DNA of 64,000 bases from Endomychus coccineus (Eukaryota > Arthropoda > Insecta > Coleoptera > Endomychidae), in the NCBI GenBank assembly GCA_958510875.1, contig OY294068.1, positions 23,292,297 through 23,356,296 of the forward strand. Reading direction: 5' to 3'. Below the pieces are notes generated by a model, which saw only the letters and a program-made list of their open reading frames with translations, had not been told where the DNA came from and made no database searches. The translations under genes and the position numbers were made by a program. Positions 46,701 to 56,447 of the stretch are shown here, piece after piece. The number at the start of each line of letters is the position of its first letter. The stretch's first letter is position 1.

Positions 46701-48373
46701 TCGGGGACTACTAGGTACCATACGGGGACACATGAATTTTCGAAAATAATTTTTTTTTCAACTTTCCGGAGCGACTGCCAAAATCAAAAAATAAGGAAAA
46801 GCATCCCCATGATGTGTAGATTCTCAAAATACTAAAATAATTTCTTGCACTCGGGGACTACTAGGTCACATACGGGGACACATGAATTTTCGAAAATAAT
46901 TTTTTTTTCATATTTCCGAAGCGACTGCCAAAATCAAAAAATATGGAAAAGCATTCTCATGAAGTATAAAATCTCAAAATACTAAAGTAATTTCTTGCAC
47001 TCGGGGACTACTAGGTCACATATGGGGACACATAAATTTTCGAAAATAATTTTTTTCTCAACTTTTCTGAGTGACTGCCAAAATCAAAAAATATGGGAGA
47101 GCATTCTCATGATGTATAAAATCTCAAAATACTAAAATAATTTCTTGCACTCGGGGACTACTAGGTCACATACGGGGACACACGAATTTTCGAAAATAAT
47201 TTTTTTTTCATATTTCCGGAGTGACTGCCAAAATCAAAAAATAAGGAAAAGCATCCCCATGATGTGAAGATTCTCAAAATACTAAAATAATTTCTTGCAC
47301 TCGGGGACTACTAGGTCACATATGGGGACACATAAATTTTCGAAAATAATTTTTTTCTCAACTTTTCGGAGTGACTGCCAAAATCAAAAAATATGGAAAA
47401 GCATTCTCATGATGTATAAAATCTCAAAATACTAAAATAATTTCTTGCACTCGGGGACTACTAGGTCACATACGGGGACACATGAATTTTCGAAAATAAT
47501 TTTTTTTTAATATTTCCGGAGTGACTGCCAAAATCAAAAAATAAGGAAAAGCATCCCCATGATGTGAAGATTCTCAAAATACTAAAATAATTTCTTGCAC
47601 TCGGGGACTACTAGGTCACATATGGGGACACATAAATTTTCGAAAATAATTTTTTTCTCAACTTTCCGGAGTGACTGCCAAAATCAAAAAATATGGAAAA
47701 GCATTCTCATGATGTATAAAATCTCAAAATACTAAAATAATTTCTTGCACTCGGGGACTACTAGGTCACATACGGGGACACATGAATTTTCGAAAATAAT
47801 TTTTTTTTCAACTTTCCGGAGCGACTGCCAAAATCAAAAAATAAGGAAAAGCATCCCCATGATGTGTAGATTCTCAAAATACTAAAATAATTTCTTGCAC
47901 TCGGGGACTACTAGGTCACATACGGGGACACATGAATTTTCGAAAATAATTTTTTTTTCATATTTCCGGAGCGACTGCCAAAATCAAAAAATATGGAAAA
48001 GCATTCTCATGATGTATAAAATCTCAAAATACTAAAATAATTTCTTGCACTCGGGGACTACTAGGTCACATATGGGGACACATAAATTTTCGAAAATAAT
48101 TTTTTTCTCAACTTTTCGGAGTGACTGCCAAAATCAAAAAATATGGAAAAGCATTCTCATGATGTATAAAATCTCAAAATACTAAAATAATTTCTTGCAC
48201 TCGGGGACTACTAGGTCACATACGGGGACACATGAATTTTCGAAAATAATTTTTTTTCCTACTTTCCGGAGCGACTGCCAAAATAAAAAAATATGGAAAA
48301 GCATCCTCATGATGTGTAGAATCTCAAAATACTAAAACAATTTTTTGCACTCGGGGAATACTAGGTCACATAG
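43701..48373 (+). repeat. Left-arm tandem array, about 31 units of 150 bp
   Basis: The phrase CTCGGGGACTACTAGGT recurs at 43,851, 44,001, 44,151 and so on with exact 150-bp spacing (one 1-bp deletion near 45,850) up to 48,350, where the last unit breaks off. Each unit also holds ATACGGGGACACAT, TTTTCGAAAATAATTTTTTT, GAGCGACTGCCAAAAT and AAAAGCAT(C/T)C(C/T)CATGA. Variant units recur in blocks: GAAGTATAAAATCTC at about 44,113, 45,313, 46,063 and 46,963. That indicates higher-order duplications of about 1,200, 750 and 900 bp. No coding function. Confidence 0.95.
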
Positions 48374-48848
48374 AGAGTAACGAATAGTTACGTATATTCG
48401 AAAGTAATGAAAATCAACATCTCTAGTCGGAACAAACTATTGTGAACACAGAACAACTATAAACATTGTGAAGATTCATAATTCTTTTCCACGCCTAATC
48501 GATTTCAAATATAGAAATTTGTCTGTGATTTCTTGCCAGGACCGGCCGCTTGTCTATGGTGCGGAACGAACCTCTCTAACGCGCAATTGTGCGAGAGAGA
48601 TGAGTGAATCTAATTTTGAATTTATATTGTATCACACAGTGTATACACCAACATTCAAATTAGGTATACAGTCATAGATTTTCGTCATTCCAAACATTGT
48701 ACTGTTTTAAGTTAGATATACTTTTGAAACCTACACATTACCGAGGGTTAGCTGTATCATTCTATTTATTTGAATATTATTGGTACTTTTCAGTGCCATT
48801 CATTTTATTACCTAGTATATAATATCGCAAATATTCTAATTTTATATC
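48374..48848 (+). other. Foldback-like element core, 5' region before the ORF
   Basis: Unique sequence between the left array and the ORF. It contains an imperfect hairpin around CGCGCAATTGTGCG at about 48,580-48,594 and a 69-codon open frame (48,468-48,677) that I do not recognise. It is the only place in the element where a promoter for the ORF could sit apart from the arrays. Confidence 0.6.
48785..48800 (+). promoter_or_regulatory. Possible arthropod initiator upstream of the core ORF
   Basis: TTTTCAGTGCC contains TCAGT (48,790-48,794), the common arthropod Initiator consensus, about 55 bp before the ATG at 48,849. The same string could instead be a splice acceptor (TTTTCAG). It is a short motif and could be chance. 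Confidence 0.25.
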
Positions 48849-49532
48849 ATGGTGGGTACCCACAAGGATATCGCGTTGTTGGAAAGAATTGCTAAAGCTG
48901 TTTTAACGTTTGATAAAAATTTAACATTCAATTCCCTTATCACTTTACAACCAGATCATCGGATTTTTGTTTATGTTTGTGAACAAATAGGAATAAGGAA
49001 GTTTACATTTCCGAGTCAAGTATACCGGCATATACATAGAAATAAATCCAAACTTGAAAATATATTTAATTCAATTGCTCGTGGTGATATATGCGTAAAC
49101 GAAGAAAAAAATGCCATATTAGGAATACTGAACGACATCGCCAATAAAGAATCAAAAAATTTAAAAAGCTATAGAACGAATAACTCTTTATATACAAATA
49201 TATGTCACAATCTTAAAATTAAATCCACAAATGTTTATAACAGAAAGAGAGTGTATTATTATAAGAAATATTTTACAATTGAAAGTGAGTGCAAGGAATT
49301 GTCAGGGAATGTGACAAAAACTTCTTTCGACGTTTCGGGAAATAACCAAAATGAAATTGCTATCTGTTCGACGCCGTTAAACAGCAATTTTATTCCTTCA
49401 AAAAAGGCGCGATTTGATCTTAGTGTTATAAAAGTAGATGAAATTGTCCAGTATTCTTCCTCAGAGAAATTAGAAATTCATGTAAAATCTGAAGATTCTG
49501 AAGAGGGAACCGAGTGCAAGAAATTATTTTAG
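48849..49532 (+). CDS. Unrecognised 227-residue protein in the Foldback-like element core
   Basis: The only long ORF in the unique core. I do not recognise the family; no DDE transposase, zinc-finger or helicase motif is visible. The first half (about 1-95) looks compact and mixed hydrophobic, with KAVLTFDKNLTFNSLI and DHRIFVYVCEQIG. Residues about 100-150 are basic and Tyr/Asn-rich (NVYNRKRVYYYKKYF), fitting nucleic-acid binding. A PSKKARFDL string near 185 resembles a nuclear localisation signal, and the tail is acidic with VKSEDSEE (a possible SUMO site). The last residues ECKKLF and the stop codon lie in the first unit of the right array, so the 3' end was shaped by the repeat. It may be an element-specific factor or a captured host gene fragment. 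Confidence 0.6.
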   Translation: MVGTHKDIALLERIAKAVLTFDKNLTFNSLITLQPDHRIFVYVCEQIGIRKFTFPSQVYRHIHRNKSKLENIFNSIARGDICVNEEKNAILGILNDIANKESKNLKSYRTNNSLYTNICHNLKIKSTNVYNRKRVYYYKKYFTIESECKELSGNVTKTSFDVSGNNQNEIAICSTPLNSNFIPSKKARFDLSVIKVDEIVQYSSSEKLEIHVKSEDSEEGTECKKLF

Positions 49533-52500
49533 TATTTTGAGAATCTACACATCATGGGGATGCTTTTCCGTATTTTTTGATTTTGGCAGTCGCTCCGGAA
49601 AGTTGAAAAAAAATTATTTTCGAAAATTCATGTGTCCCCGTATGGTACCTAGTAGTCCCCGAGTGCAAGAAATTATTTTAGTATTTTGAGAATCTACACA
49701 TCATGGGGATGCTTTTCCTTATTTTTTTATTTTGGCAGTCGCTCCGGAAAGTTGAAAAAAAATTATTTTCGAAAATTCATGTGTCCCCGTATGGTACCTA
49801 GTAGTCCCCGAGTGCAAGAAATTATTTTAGTATTTTGAAATTCTACACATCATGGGGATGCTTTTCCGTATTTTTTGACTTTGGCAGTCGCTCCGGAAAG
49901 TTGAGAAAAAAATTATTTTCGAAAATTTATGTGTCCCCGTATGGTACCTAGTAGTCCCCGAGTGCAAGAAATTATTTTAGTATTTTGAGAATCTACACAT
50001 CATGGGGATGCTTTTCCTTATTTTTTGATTTTGGCAGTCGCTCCGGAAAGTAGGAAAAAAAATTATTTTCGAAAATTCATGTGTCCCCGTATATGACCTA
50101 GTAGTCCCCGAGTGCAAGAAATAGTTTTAATATTTTGAGATTCTACACATCATGAGGATGCTTTTCCATATTTTTTGATTTTGGCAGTCGCTCCGGAAAG
50201 TTGGAAAAAAAATTATTTTCGAATATTCATGTGTCCCCGTATGGTACCTAGTAGTCCCCGAGTGCAAGAAATTATTTTAGTATTTTGAGAATCTACACAT
50301 CATGGGGATGCTTTTCCTTACTTTTTTATTTTGGCAGTCGCTCCGGAAAGTTGAAAAAAAATTATTTTCGAAAATTCATGTGTCCCCGTATGGTACCTAG
50401 TAGTCCCCGAGTGCAAGGAATTATTTTAGTATTTTCAAATTCTACACATCATGGGGATGCTTTTCCGTATTTTTTTATTTTGGCAGTCGCTCCGGAAAGT
50501 TGAAAAAAAATTATTTTCGAAAATTCATGTGTCCCCGTATGTGACCTAGTAGTCCCCGAGTGCAAGAAATTATTTTAGTATTTTGAGAATCTACACATCA
50601 TGGGGATGCTTTTCCTTACTTTTTTATTTTGGCAGTCGCTCCGGAAAGTTGAAAAAAAATTATTTTCGAAAATTCATGTGTCCCCGTATGATACCTAGTA
50701 GTCCCCGAGTGCAAGGAATTATTTTAGTATTTTGAGATTCTACACATCATGAGGATGCTTTTCCATATTTTTTGATTTTGGCAGTCGCTCCGGAAAGTTG
50801 GAAAAAAAATTATTTTCGAATATTCATGTGTCCCCGTATGGTACCTAGTAGTCCCCGAGTGCAAGAAATTATTTTAGTATTTTGAGAATCTACACATCAT
50901 GGGGATGCTTTTCCTTACTTTTTTATTTTGGCAGTCGCTCCGGAAAGTTGAAAAAAAATTATTTTCGAAAATTCATGTGTCCCCGTATGGTACCTAGTAG
51001 TCCCCGAGTGCAAGGAATTATTTTAGTATTTTGAAATTCTATACATCATGGGGATGCTTTTCCGTATTTTTTTATTTTGGCAGTCGCTCCGGAAAGTTGA
51101 AAAAAAATTATTTTCGAAAATTCATGTGTCCCCGTATGTGACCTAGTAGTCCCCGAGTGCAAGAAATTATTTTAGTATTTTGAGAATCTACACATCATGG
51201 GGATGCTTTTCCTTATTTTTTTATATTGGCAGTCGCTCCGGAAAGTTGAAAAAAAATTATTTTCGAAAATTCATGTGTCCCCGTATGGTACCTAGTAGTC
51301 CCCGAGTGCAAGAAATTATTTTAGTATTTTGAAATTCTACACATCATGGGGATGCTTTTCCGTATTTTTTGATTTTGGCAGTCGCTCCGGAAAGTTGAGA
51401 AAAAAATTATTTTCGAAAATTTATGTGTCCCCGTGTGGTACCTAGTAGTCCCCGAGTGCAAGAAATTATTTTAGTATTTTGAGAATCTACACATCATGGG
51501 GATGCTTTTCCTTATTTTTTGATTTTGGCAGTCGCTCCGGAAAGTAGGAAAAAAAATTATTTTCGAAAATTCATGTGTCCCCGTATATGACCTAGTATTC
51601 CCCGAGTGCAAGAAATAGTTTTAATATTTTGAGATTCTACACATCATGAGGATGCTTTTCCATATTTTTTGATTTTGGCAGTCGCTCCGGAAAGTTGGAA
51701 AAAAAAATTATTTTCGAATATTCATGTGTCCCCGTATGGTACCTAGTAGTCCCCGAGTGCAAGAAATTATTTTAGAATTTTGAGAATCTACACATCATGG
51801 GGATTCATTTCCATATTTTTTGATTTTGGCAGTCACTCCGGAAAGTTGAGAAAAAAATTATTTTCGAAAATTTATGTGTCCCCATATGTGACCTAGTAGT
51901 CCCCGAGTGCAAGAAATTATTTTAGTATTTTGAGAATCTATACATCATGGGGATGCTTTTCCTTATTTTTTTATTTTGGCAGTCGCTCCGGAAAGTTGAA
52001 AAAAAAATTATTTTCGAAAATTCATGTGTCCCCGTATGGTACCTAGTAGTCACCGAGTGCAAGAAATTATTTTAGTATTTTGAAATTCTACACATCATGG
52101 GGATGCTTTTCCGTATTTTTTGATTTTGGCAGTCGCTCCGGAAAGTTGAGAAAAAAATTATTTTCGAAAATTTATGTGTCCCCGTATGGTACCTAGTAGT
52201 CCCCAAGTGCAAGAAATTATTTTAGTATTTTGAGAATCTACACATCATGGGGATGCTTTTCCTTATTTTTTGATTTTGGCAGTCGCTCCGGAAAGTTGAG
52301 AAAAAAATTATTTTCAAAAATTTATGTGTCCCCGTATGGAACCTAGTAGTCCCCGAGTGCAAGAAATTATTTTAGTATTTTGAGAATCTACACATCATGG
52401 GGATGCTTTTCCGTATTTTTTGATTTTGGCAGTCGCTCCGGAAAGTTGAGAAAAAAATTATTTTCGAAAATTTATCGAAAATGTATGTGTCCCCGTATGG

Positions 52501-52819
52501 TACCTAGTAGTCCCCGAGTGCAAGAAATTATTTTAGTATTTTGAGAATCTACACATCATGGGGATGCTTTTCCTTATTTTTTGATTTTGGCAGTCGCTCC
52601 GGAAAGTAGGAAAAAAAATTATTTTCGAAAATTCATGTGTCCCCGTATGTGACCTAGTAGTCCCAGAGTGCAAGAAATAGTTTTAATATTTTGAGATTCT
52701 ACACATCATGAGGATGCTTTTCCATATTTTTTGATTTTGGCAGTCGCTCCGGAAAGTTGAAAAAAAAATTATTTTCGAATATTCATGTGTCCCCGTATGT
52801 AACCTAGTAGTCCTCGAGT
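49508..52819 (-). repeat. Right-arm tandem array, about 22 units of 150 bp
   Basis: The same 150-bp unit as the left array in reverse complement (TGTGTCCCCGTAT, then CTAGTAGTCCCCGAGTGCAAG). It begins inside the last codons of the core ORF. A variant trio (TATATGACC, then GAAATAGTTTTAATATTTTG) recurs at about 50,091 and 51,590, a ten-unit (1.5 kb) higher-order repeat, with a related copy near 52,650. A small extra duplication of about 12 bp occurs at about 52,470-52,485. The array is about nine units shorter than the left arm. Confidence 0.95.
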
Positions 52820-53193
52820 GCAAGAAATTATGGTAGTATCTCAGATTGAAGAGCAAGCAGCTCTACATCAATTTGTACTCATAGTAGTAAATGTGTTTTA
52901 CAACAATTTTCTTGGTATTATAGAATCTACCAGAGTCCTAATCAAAAGAAATCGTAAAATTCGATTTGGAAATCATTACCAATAGTGGAGGAAATTGAAT
53001 CGAATAACGTATGATATGTAAATTGATTCATTCTACCTTACATCTTCCCATATGTTATTCAGATTAACAAAATAAGAAAACTATAAGAATACATTGAATA
53101 TTTAATTTGGGAAATCATTTCGCGACGCCACTGATCGATCGGCAATGTTCGGAAATTTTAGCAGCCAACTTTGGCAGCCAACTTCACGTTGCT
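52820..53193 (-). repeat. Foldback-like element, right outer terminal repeat
   Basis: Reverse complement of 43,326-43,700, about 99% identical by eye (differences seen near the tip and in the TTAAAT/TCAAAT, TATAGTT/TATAATT and GTAAGG/GTATGG positions). Confidence 0.9.
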
Positions 53194-53655
53194 AGATATC
53201 TGTGTGTTTGTGTGTATGAGTGATTCGAATAATTCTTTGAATTCTAGCCATTCCGTGTATACCCCATTAAATTTTGGCAAATTAATAATTGGCAATTTTA
53301 CATGGTTGTCTAAGTTTTGAGGATTTTGAGAAAATTGACTTGATGTAATTTCGGAATTAATTAATAATCTATTTAATTTAGAAGTTATTGAATGATATTT
53401 TGTCTCAAATTCATCGCGTTCTTTGTATTCCTCCTCTAACAGATCTTCATCGCAGCTATCTTCTATTTGCTCTTGAATTAATTTAAAATTACTTATGAGC
53501 TCGGAAGATTTATCTAAGCGCGATCGAATGATGTCTAATTGTTCAATTGTGTGGTCAGATATTATATTTTGTTGATAAAATGTATCTAACGATGTTAATT
53601 GATGTTTGATACTACCGCGCTTGCGATGTAAAGTTTTAATATTTGTGGTAGCCAT
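53158..53655 (-). pseudogene. BEL/Pao gag N-terminal part, cut by the Foldback-like insertion
   Basis: A 165-codon frame starting MATTNIKTLHRKRGSIKHQL, a typical BEL/Pao gag opening: helical and charged, with an acidic coiled-coil-like stretch SCDEDLLEEEYKERDEFE at about 68-85. It then reads LPIINLPKFNGVYTEWLEFK at about 120-139, the conserved gag block. Residues 152-154 are the target duplication and the last 11 residues are Foldback terminal repeat. The rest of gag continues in frame at 43,325 on the other side. Before insertion the ORF would have been about 1,690 codons. Confidence 0.88.
53194..53202. repeat. 9-bp target-site duplication, right
   Basis: AGATATCTG, a perfect match to 43,317-43,325, directly abutting the right terminus. 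Confidence 0.93.
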
Positions 53656-54151
53656 TGCACTAACAAAACTTATAAATTATTAATATAAAAATATGAAATA
53701 TGAATTGATATAACTATGGAAGGCTTGAAATTGATGGTATAATGACTATAAATAGGTATAAGGACTAATTGGATCGAAACTTACTGAGCATGACGTAGGA
53801 AGACTTAAGTGAGAGATGGTCAAACTCTACCGCGTTGTATTGTAATTCTAATTATGGAACCGCTTGTGTGGAGTCGGCCAGTTGAATATCGTCGTCCTTT
53901 TGTTATTCCAATATTGATGTTATGCTGCCGATGAATTCCGCGTGCCGCTGTAGCTAGAGGGTTGCTACCTGCTATAGTGTATTTAGGACCCTTCTTCTTT
54001 TGCTTGGCGTCACTATTCTGCCTTAGCATTAACAATTATGCATTTGCAATGATGTTTTTGCACTAAAACACTGTTTTCATTACACTTTGAGTTGATGATA
54101 TGTGATAAATTCAAATGCTGAATATATCCTGGATCGAATGGACCAAAATTA
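53656..54151 (-). other. BEL/Pao 5' leader with candidate primer-binding site
   Basis: Untranslated leader between the 5' LTR and gag. Six bases inside the LTR, the minus strand reads TGGTCCATTCGATCCAGG (54,145-54,128). It begins TGG as tRNA-complementary primer sites do. It resembles the 3' end of tRNA-Tyr with an extra base, so the tRNA identity is uncertain. The 71-codon frame at 53,820-54,035 is not recognised and is probably chance. Confidence 0.55.
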
Positions 54152-54304
54152 TGTCTTTGATTTTGTAGATAAATGGTTTAATAATGGACTGTAATAATTT
54201 TGACGTTACCGCTTTGTTGGTTTAAAACGTACTGACTACTTGCCTAGGTACAAAGACCTAAACTGTACAGTCATGTACAAAATTTATTTAAACTTATTTG
54301 TACA
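54152..54304 (-). repeat. BEL/Pao 5' LTR
   Basis: Identical to 38,343-38,495. It should carry the element's promoter and polyadenylation signals, though no classical AATAAA is obvious. Confidence 0.92.
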
Positions 54305-54484
54305 GTGTACAAACATCATATTATATTATAGCACGTTGGTGATAACATCAATAATTGTAGTCTATTTTTATACAATTGTATATCCCGCCACTGAGAACAC
54401 AATATTATAATATTCTCACTCAGTGGATGTCTGGTCTGTGTTGCGCGGCAGTCCGCCATTTACGATAACCTCGGCTACTGAGAG

Positions 54485-54901
54485 CAAAGAGTTCTATATA
54501 TAGAGATGACAAGTCGGATTTATACCGTATTTTCGGAGTCTCCCTTTTTTCGTTCTTTACGCATGATCGAGGCAGACGACTATTCATTTATGACGCTATT
54601 GCAGCAGAATAAAGTTATTTTCGTTATTTCGTTTTGTTTATATTATTGTTTTTGAGTGATTTAACCTCAATTTGTTTGTTATTTATGTATTATTATCTAT
54701 TTATTTTACAGCTTTCCTGAAAATCTTGAACGACGGAAATTGTGGTGTGAAACAATGTTGCTTCACCCAAGTTCACTTGCAAAAACTAGTCGACTCGATC
54801 GCTTGAGACGCGGAGAGAGGGTAACCGCGCTGGACTCCCAAAATACGTTCTCTTTATATACAAACGATACAACTTGTCATCTCTATATATAGAACTCTTT
54901 G
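54485..54901. mobile_element. hAT-like MITE, 417 bp
   Basis: Terminal inverted repeats start CAAAGAGTTCTATATATAGA and extend about 30 bp (to GATGACAAGT) at both ends. They are flanked by a perfect 8-bp duplication ACTGAGAG at 54,477-54,484 and 54,902-54,909. An 8-bp duplication and a terminus fitting YARNG are hAT hallmarks. There is no coding capacity, so it depends on a hAT transposase encoded elsewhere. The terminal repeats look essentially identical, suggesting a fairly young insertion. Confidence 0.85.
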
Positions 54902-54909
54902 ACTGAGAG

Positions 54910-55961
54910 TCGTGTTACTGGTCGTGTACGTGTGCTGCTTTGATCTTGCCTACGTTCTTATTAAATTTTAGTTTGACATTTGGAAAATGGACTCAGTAGT
55001 TTTGGGTTGTTGAAGATTTGGGGGTTTCAAGAATTGGTCCCGAAATTTAAAGGTAAGTGTTACAATATATGGGTACATAATTATTGTCATAGCTTTTCAA
55101 TCGGAATCGATGTTGCAATCAAAATTGTTTCATAATACTTAGGTATCTATAGCATTAGCATTTGTCTCATGATGAAAATTATCACAATAATAATGGATAT
55201 TATATGGGTAAATCTTTGATCACTATTATATAGTTATTACCAATTCTTCATCGGTCATTTAATGGTGGGAAGATGTCTATATACTTCTAAACACTATCAC
55301 AATAATTAATTAGTAAGGCAGTGAATGGTGATTTTTGTTTGCTTATTATAGAGATATAGATATGTTTAATAAATAGGCGGCACAAGCAAGATGTCCGACT
55401 AGGTATTGAATCTTGAAACTGTCTGCTTTAGTGCTTCCTCCAACTGATTGTGTTATTGATAGATTGATACCGCTACAAATGATTTAAACTATAATCGTCT
55501 GTGGGTACCAACGAAAAGCGCTTTATGCATCTGACCACCGAAATGAGGTATAATAATTCAATGAGTAAGTCATAACGTAATACTTTCAGTGAAGCTTCGG
55601 TTTCCTATTCCTACAACATAATAAGGCTACCGTACAAGATCGGGCGTATTCAATAATGGTATTACGAAGTACCACCGGTTTGGCGATAAACATTGTAAAG
55701 TAACGTAACGATACAGTAAAATCGGGCGTTGTGTGTGTCAGTGAACATCATTGTATAGTGGAAAATCAAATTCAATGAATAAAATTTATTTACTCACACA
55801 AACACTCGGATCAACAACCACATTTTTTTGTAACGTCAAATTACACTCGCTCTTTTACGGTACCACTTTGTATATAACCGAACCTTAACAGAATATTACG
55901 TTTTCGTAATTGTAGATAAAGCTAAAGAATTAAGTCTGGACTAATTCTATTTTATAGAGCA
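54910..55961. other. No recognisable gene; possible 5' exon-like patch
   Basis: 54,905-55,060 is GC-richer than its surroundings and contains an ATG at 54,985 (frame closed after eight codons) and AAAGGTAAGTG at about 55,049, which fits a splice donor. This is suggestive only. The rest is AT-rich and anonymous. Confidence 0.3.
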
Positions 55962-56447
55962 ACAAATTGATGTTGAAACATGAAAAATCTTGATGACGAA
56001 GACATTAAAGATCTCATACCAATTCTAGGACTTCGGAAAAGATCACCCAAGTTATTGAATACTGGAAACTCACTTTTGCCAAAAGAATGGATGATAAAAT
56101 GACTATGGTCAATGTTATAGAAGTTTTCCATGTTTGAGTCAACCATTGGGTTATTTATTGGTAAATATAATTTGGCTCTTGATAACTATACTTATCTCCA
56201 CATGTTTATATTATTTTATGGTTAATTTGATAGCTTCTTCAAGCTTTGGATGATTTTTTCAGCTGATTTAATCAATGAATGTATTTTTATTTTAGCTGGA
56301 AAGTGACTTCAATAAAATATATCCTGAGAAGGAAAATACTCTACTTGGGAAGTATTCTCAAATGGGACAGAAAATTTATGAAATGCTGATAAACAAAAAA
56401 GATTTGTTCCTGCAAGAGTGCCTTAATTTTGTTGAATTAAATTAAAG
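55962..56447 (+). pseudogene. Exon-like remnants of an unidentified gene
   Basis: Two short coding-like stretches each follow an acceptor-like sequence. After TTTTATAG (55,962) the plus strand reads MKNLDDEDIKDLIPILGLRK, resembling the helical SAM-like segments found in many insect uncharacterised and transposon-derived proteins (the DIKDLIP.LG pattern). After TTTTATTTTAG (56,295) it reads DFNKIYPEKENTLLGKYSQM, then KKDLFLQECLNFVELN and a stop at about 56,447. The pieces could be two exons of one decayed gene. No transcript evidence; low certainty. Confidence 0.3.

Larger units (their letters stand above)
43326..53193. mobile_element. Foldback-like DNA element with tandem-repeat arms, 9,868 bp
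   Basis: The termini read AGCAACGTGAAG from each end, with only about four differences over the outer 370 bp. Inside these tips each arm is a long tandem array of a 150-bp unit, in opposite orientation on the two sides: left arm 43,326-48,373, right arm 49,508-53,193. A 1,134-bp unique core with one ORF lies between. The 9-bp duplication is perfect. Long inverted repeats built from tandem repeats plus a 9-bp duplication are the known traits of Drosophila Foldback (FB) elements, which have been linked to the Mutator-like superfamily. No transposase is encoded, so it is inferred to be non-autonomous. Sequence relatedness to FB is not established. Confidence 0.9.
38343..54304 (-). mobile_element. 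BEL/Pao LTR retrotransposon, structurally complete but split by a Foldback-like element
   Basis: Two identical 153-bp LTRs bound the element, with a perfect 5-bp target duplication GTGTA at 38,338-38,342 and 54,305-54,309. Inside lie a polypurine tract, a primer-binding-like site, gag and pol in BEL/Pao order (protease, RT, RNase H, integrase) on the minus strand. Subtracting the inserted 9,868 bp and one 9-bp duplication leaves about 6.1 kb, a normal size for the family. Identical LTRs imply recent insertion. The nested element disrupts gag, so this copy cannot make a full polyprotein. The LTRs are short for BEL/Pao. Confidence 0.92.

Noticed and set aside
50285..50503. 72-codon open frame in the right array
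   Set aside because: It lies wholly inside 150-bp repeat units and arises from their composition; the array has no coding function.
43701..52819. Regular repeats might be taken for a CRISPR array
   Set aside because: Units are 150-bp head-to-tail tandem repeats with no unique spacers, in two opposed arrays inside a eukaryotic transposon, with no cas genes.
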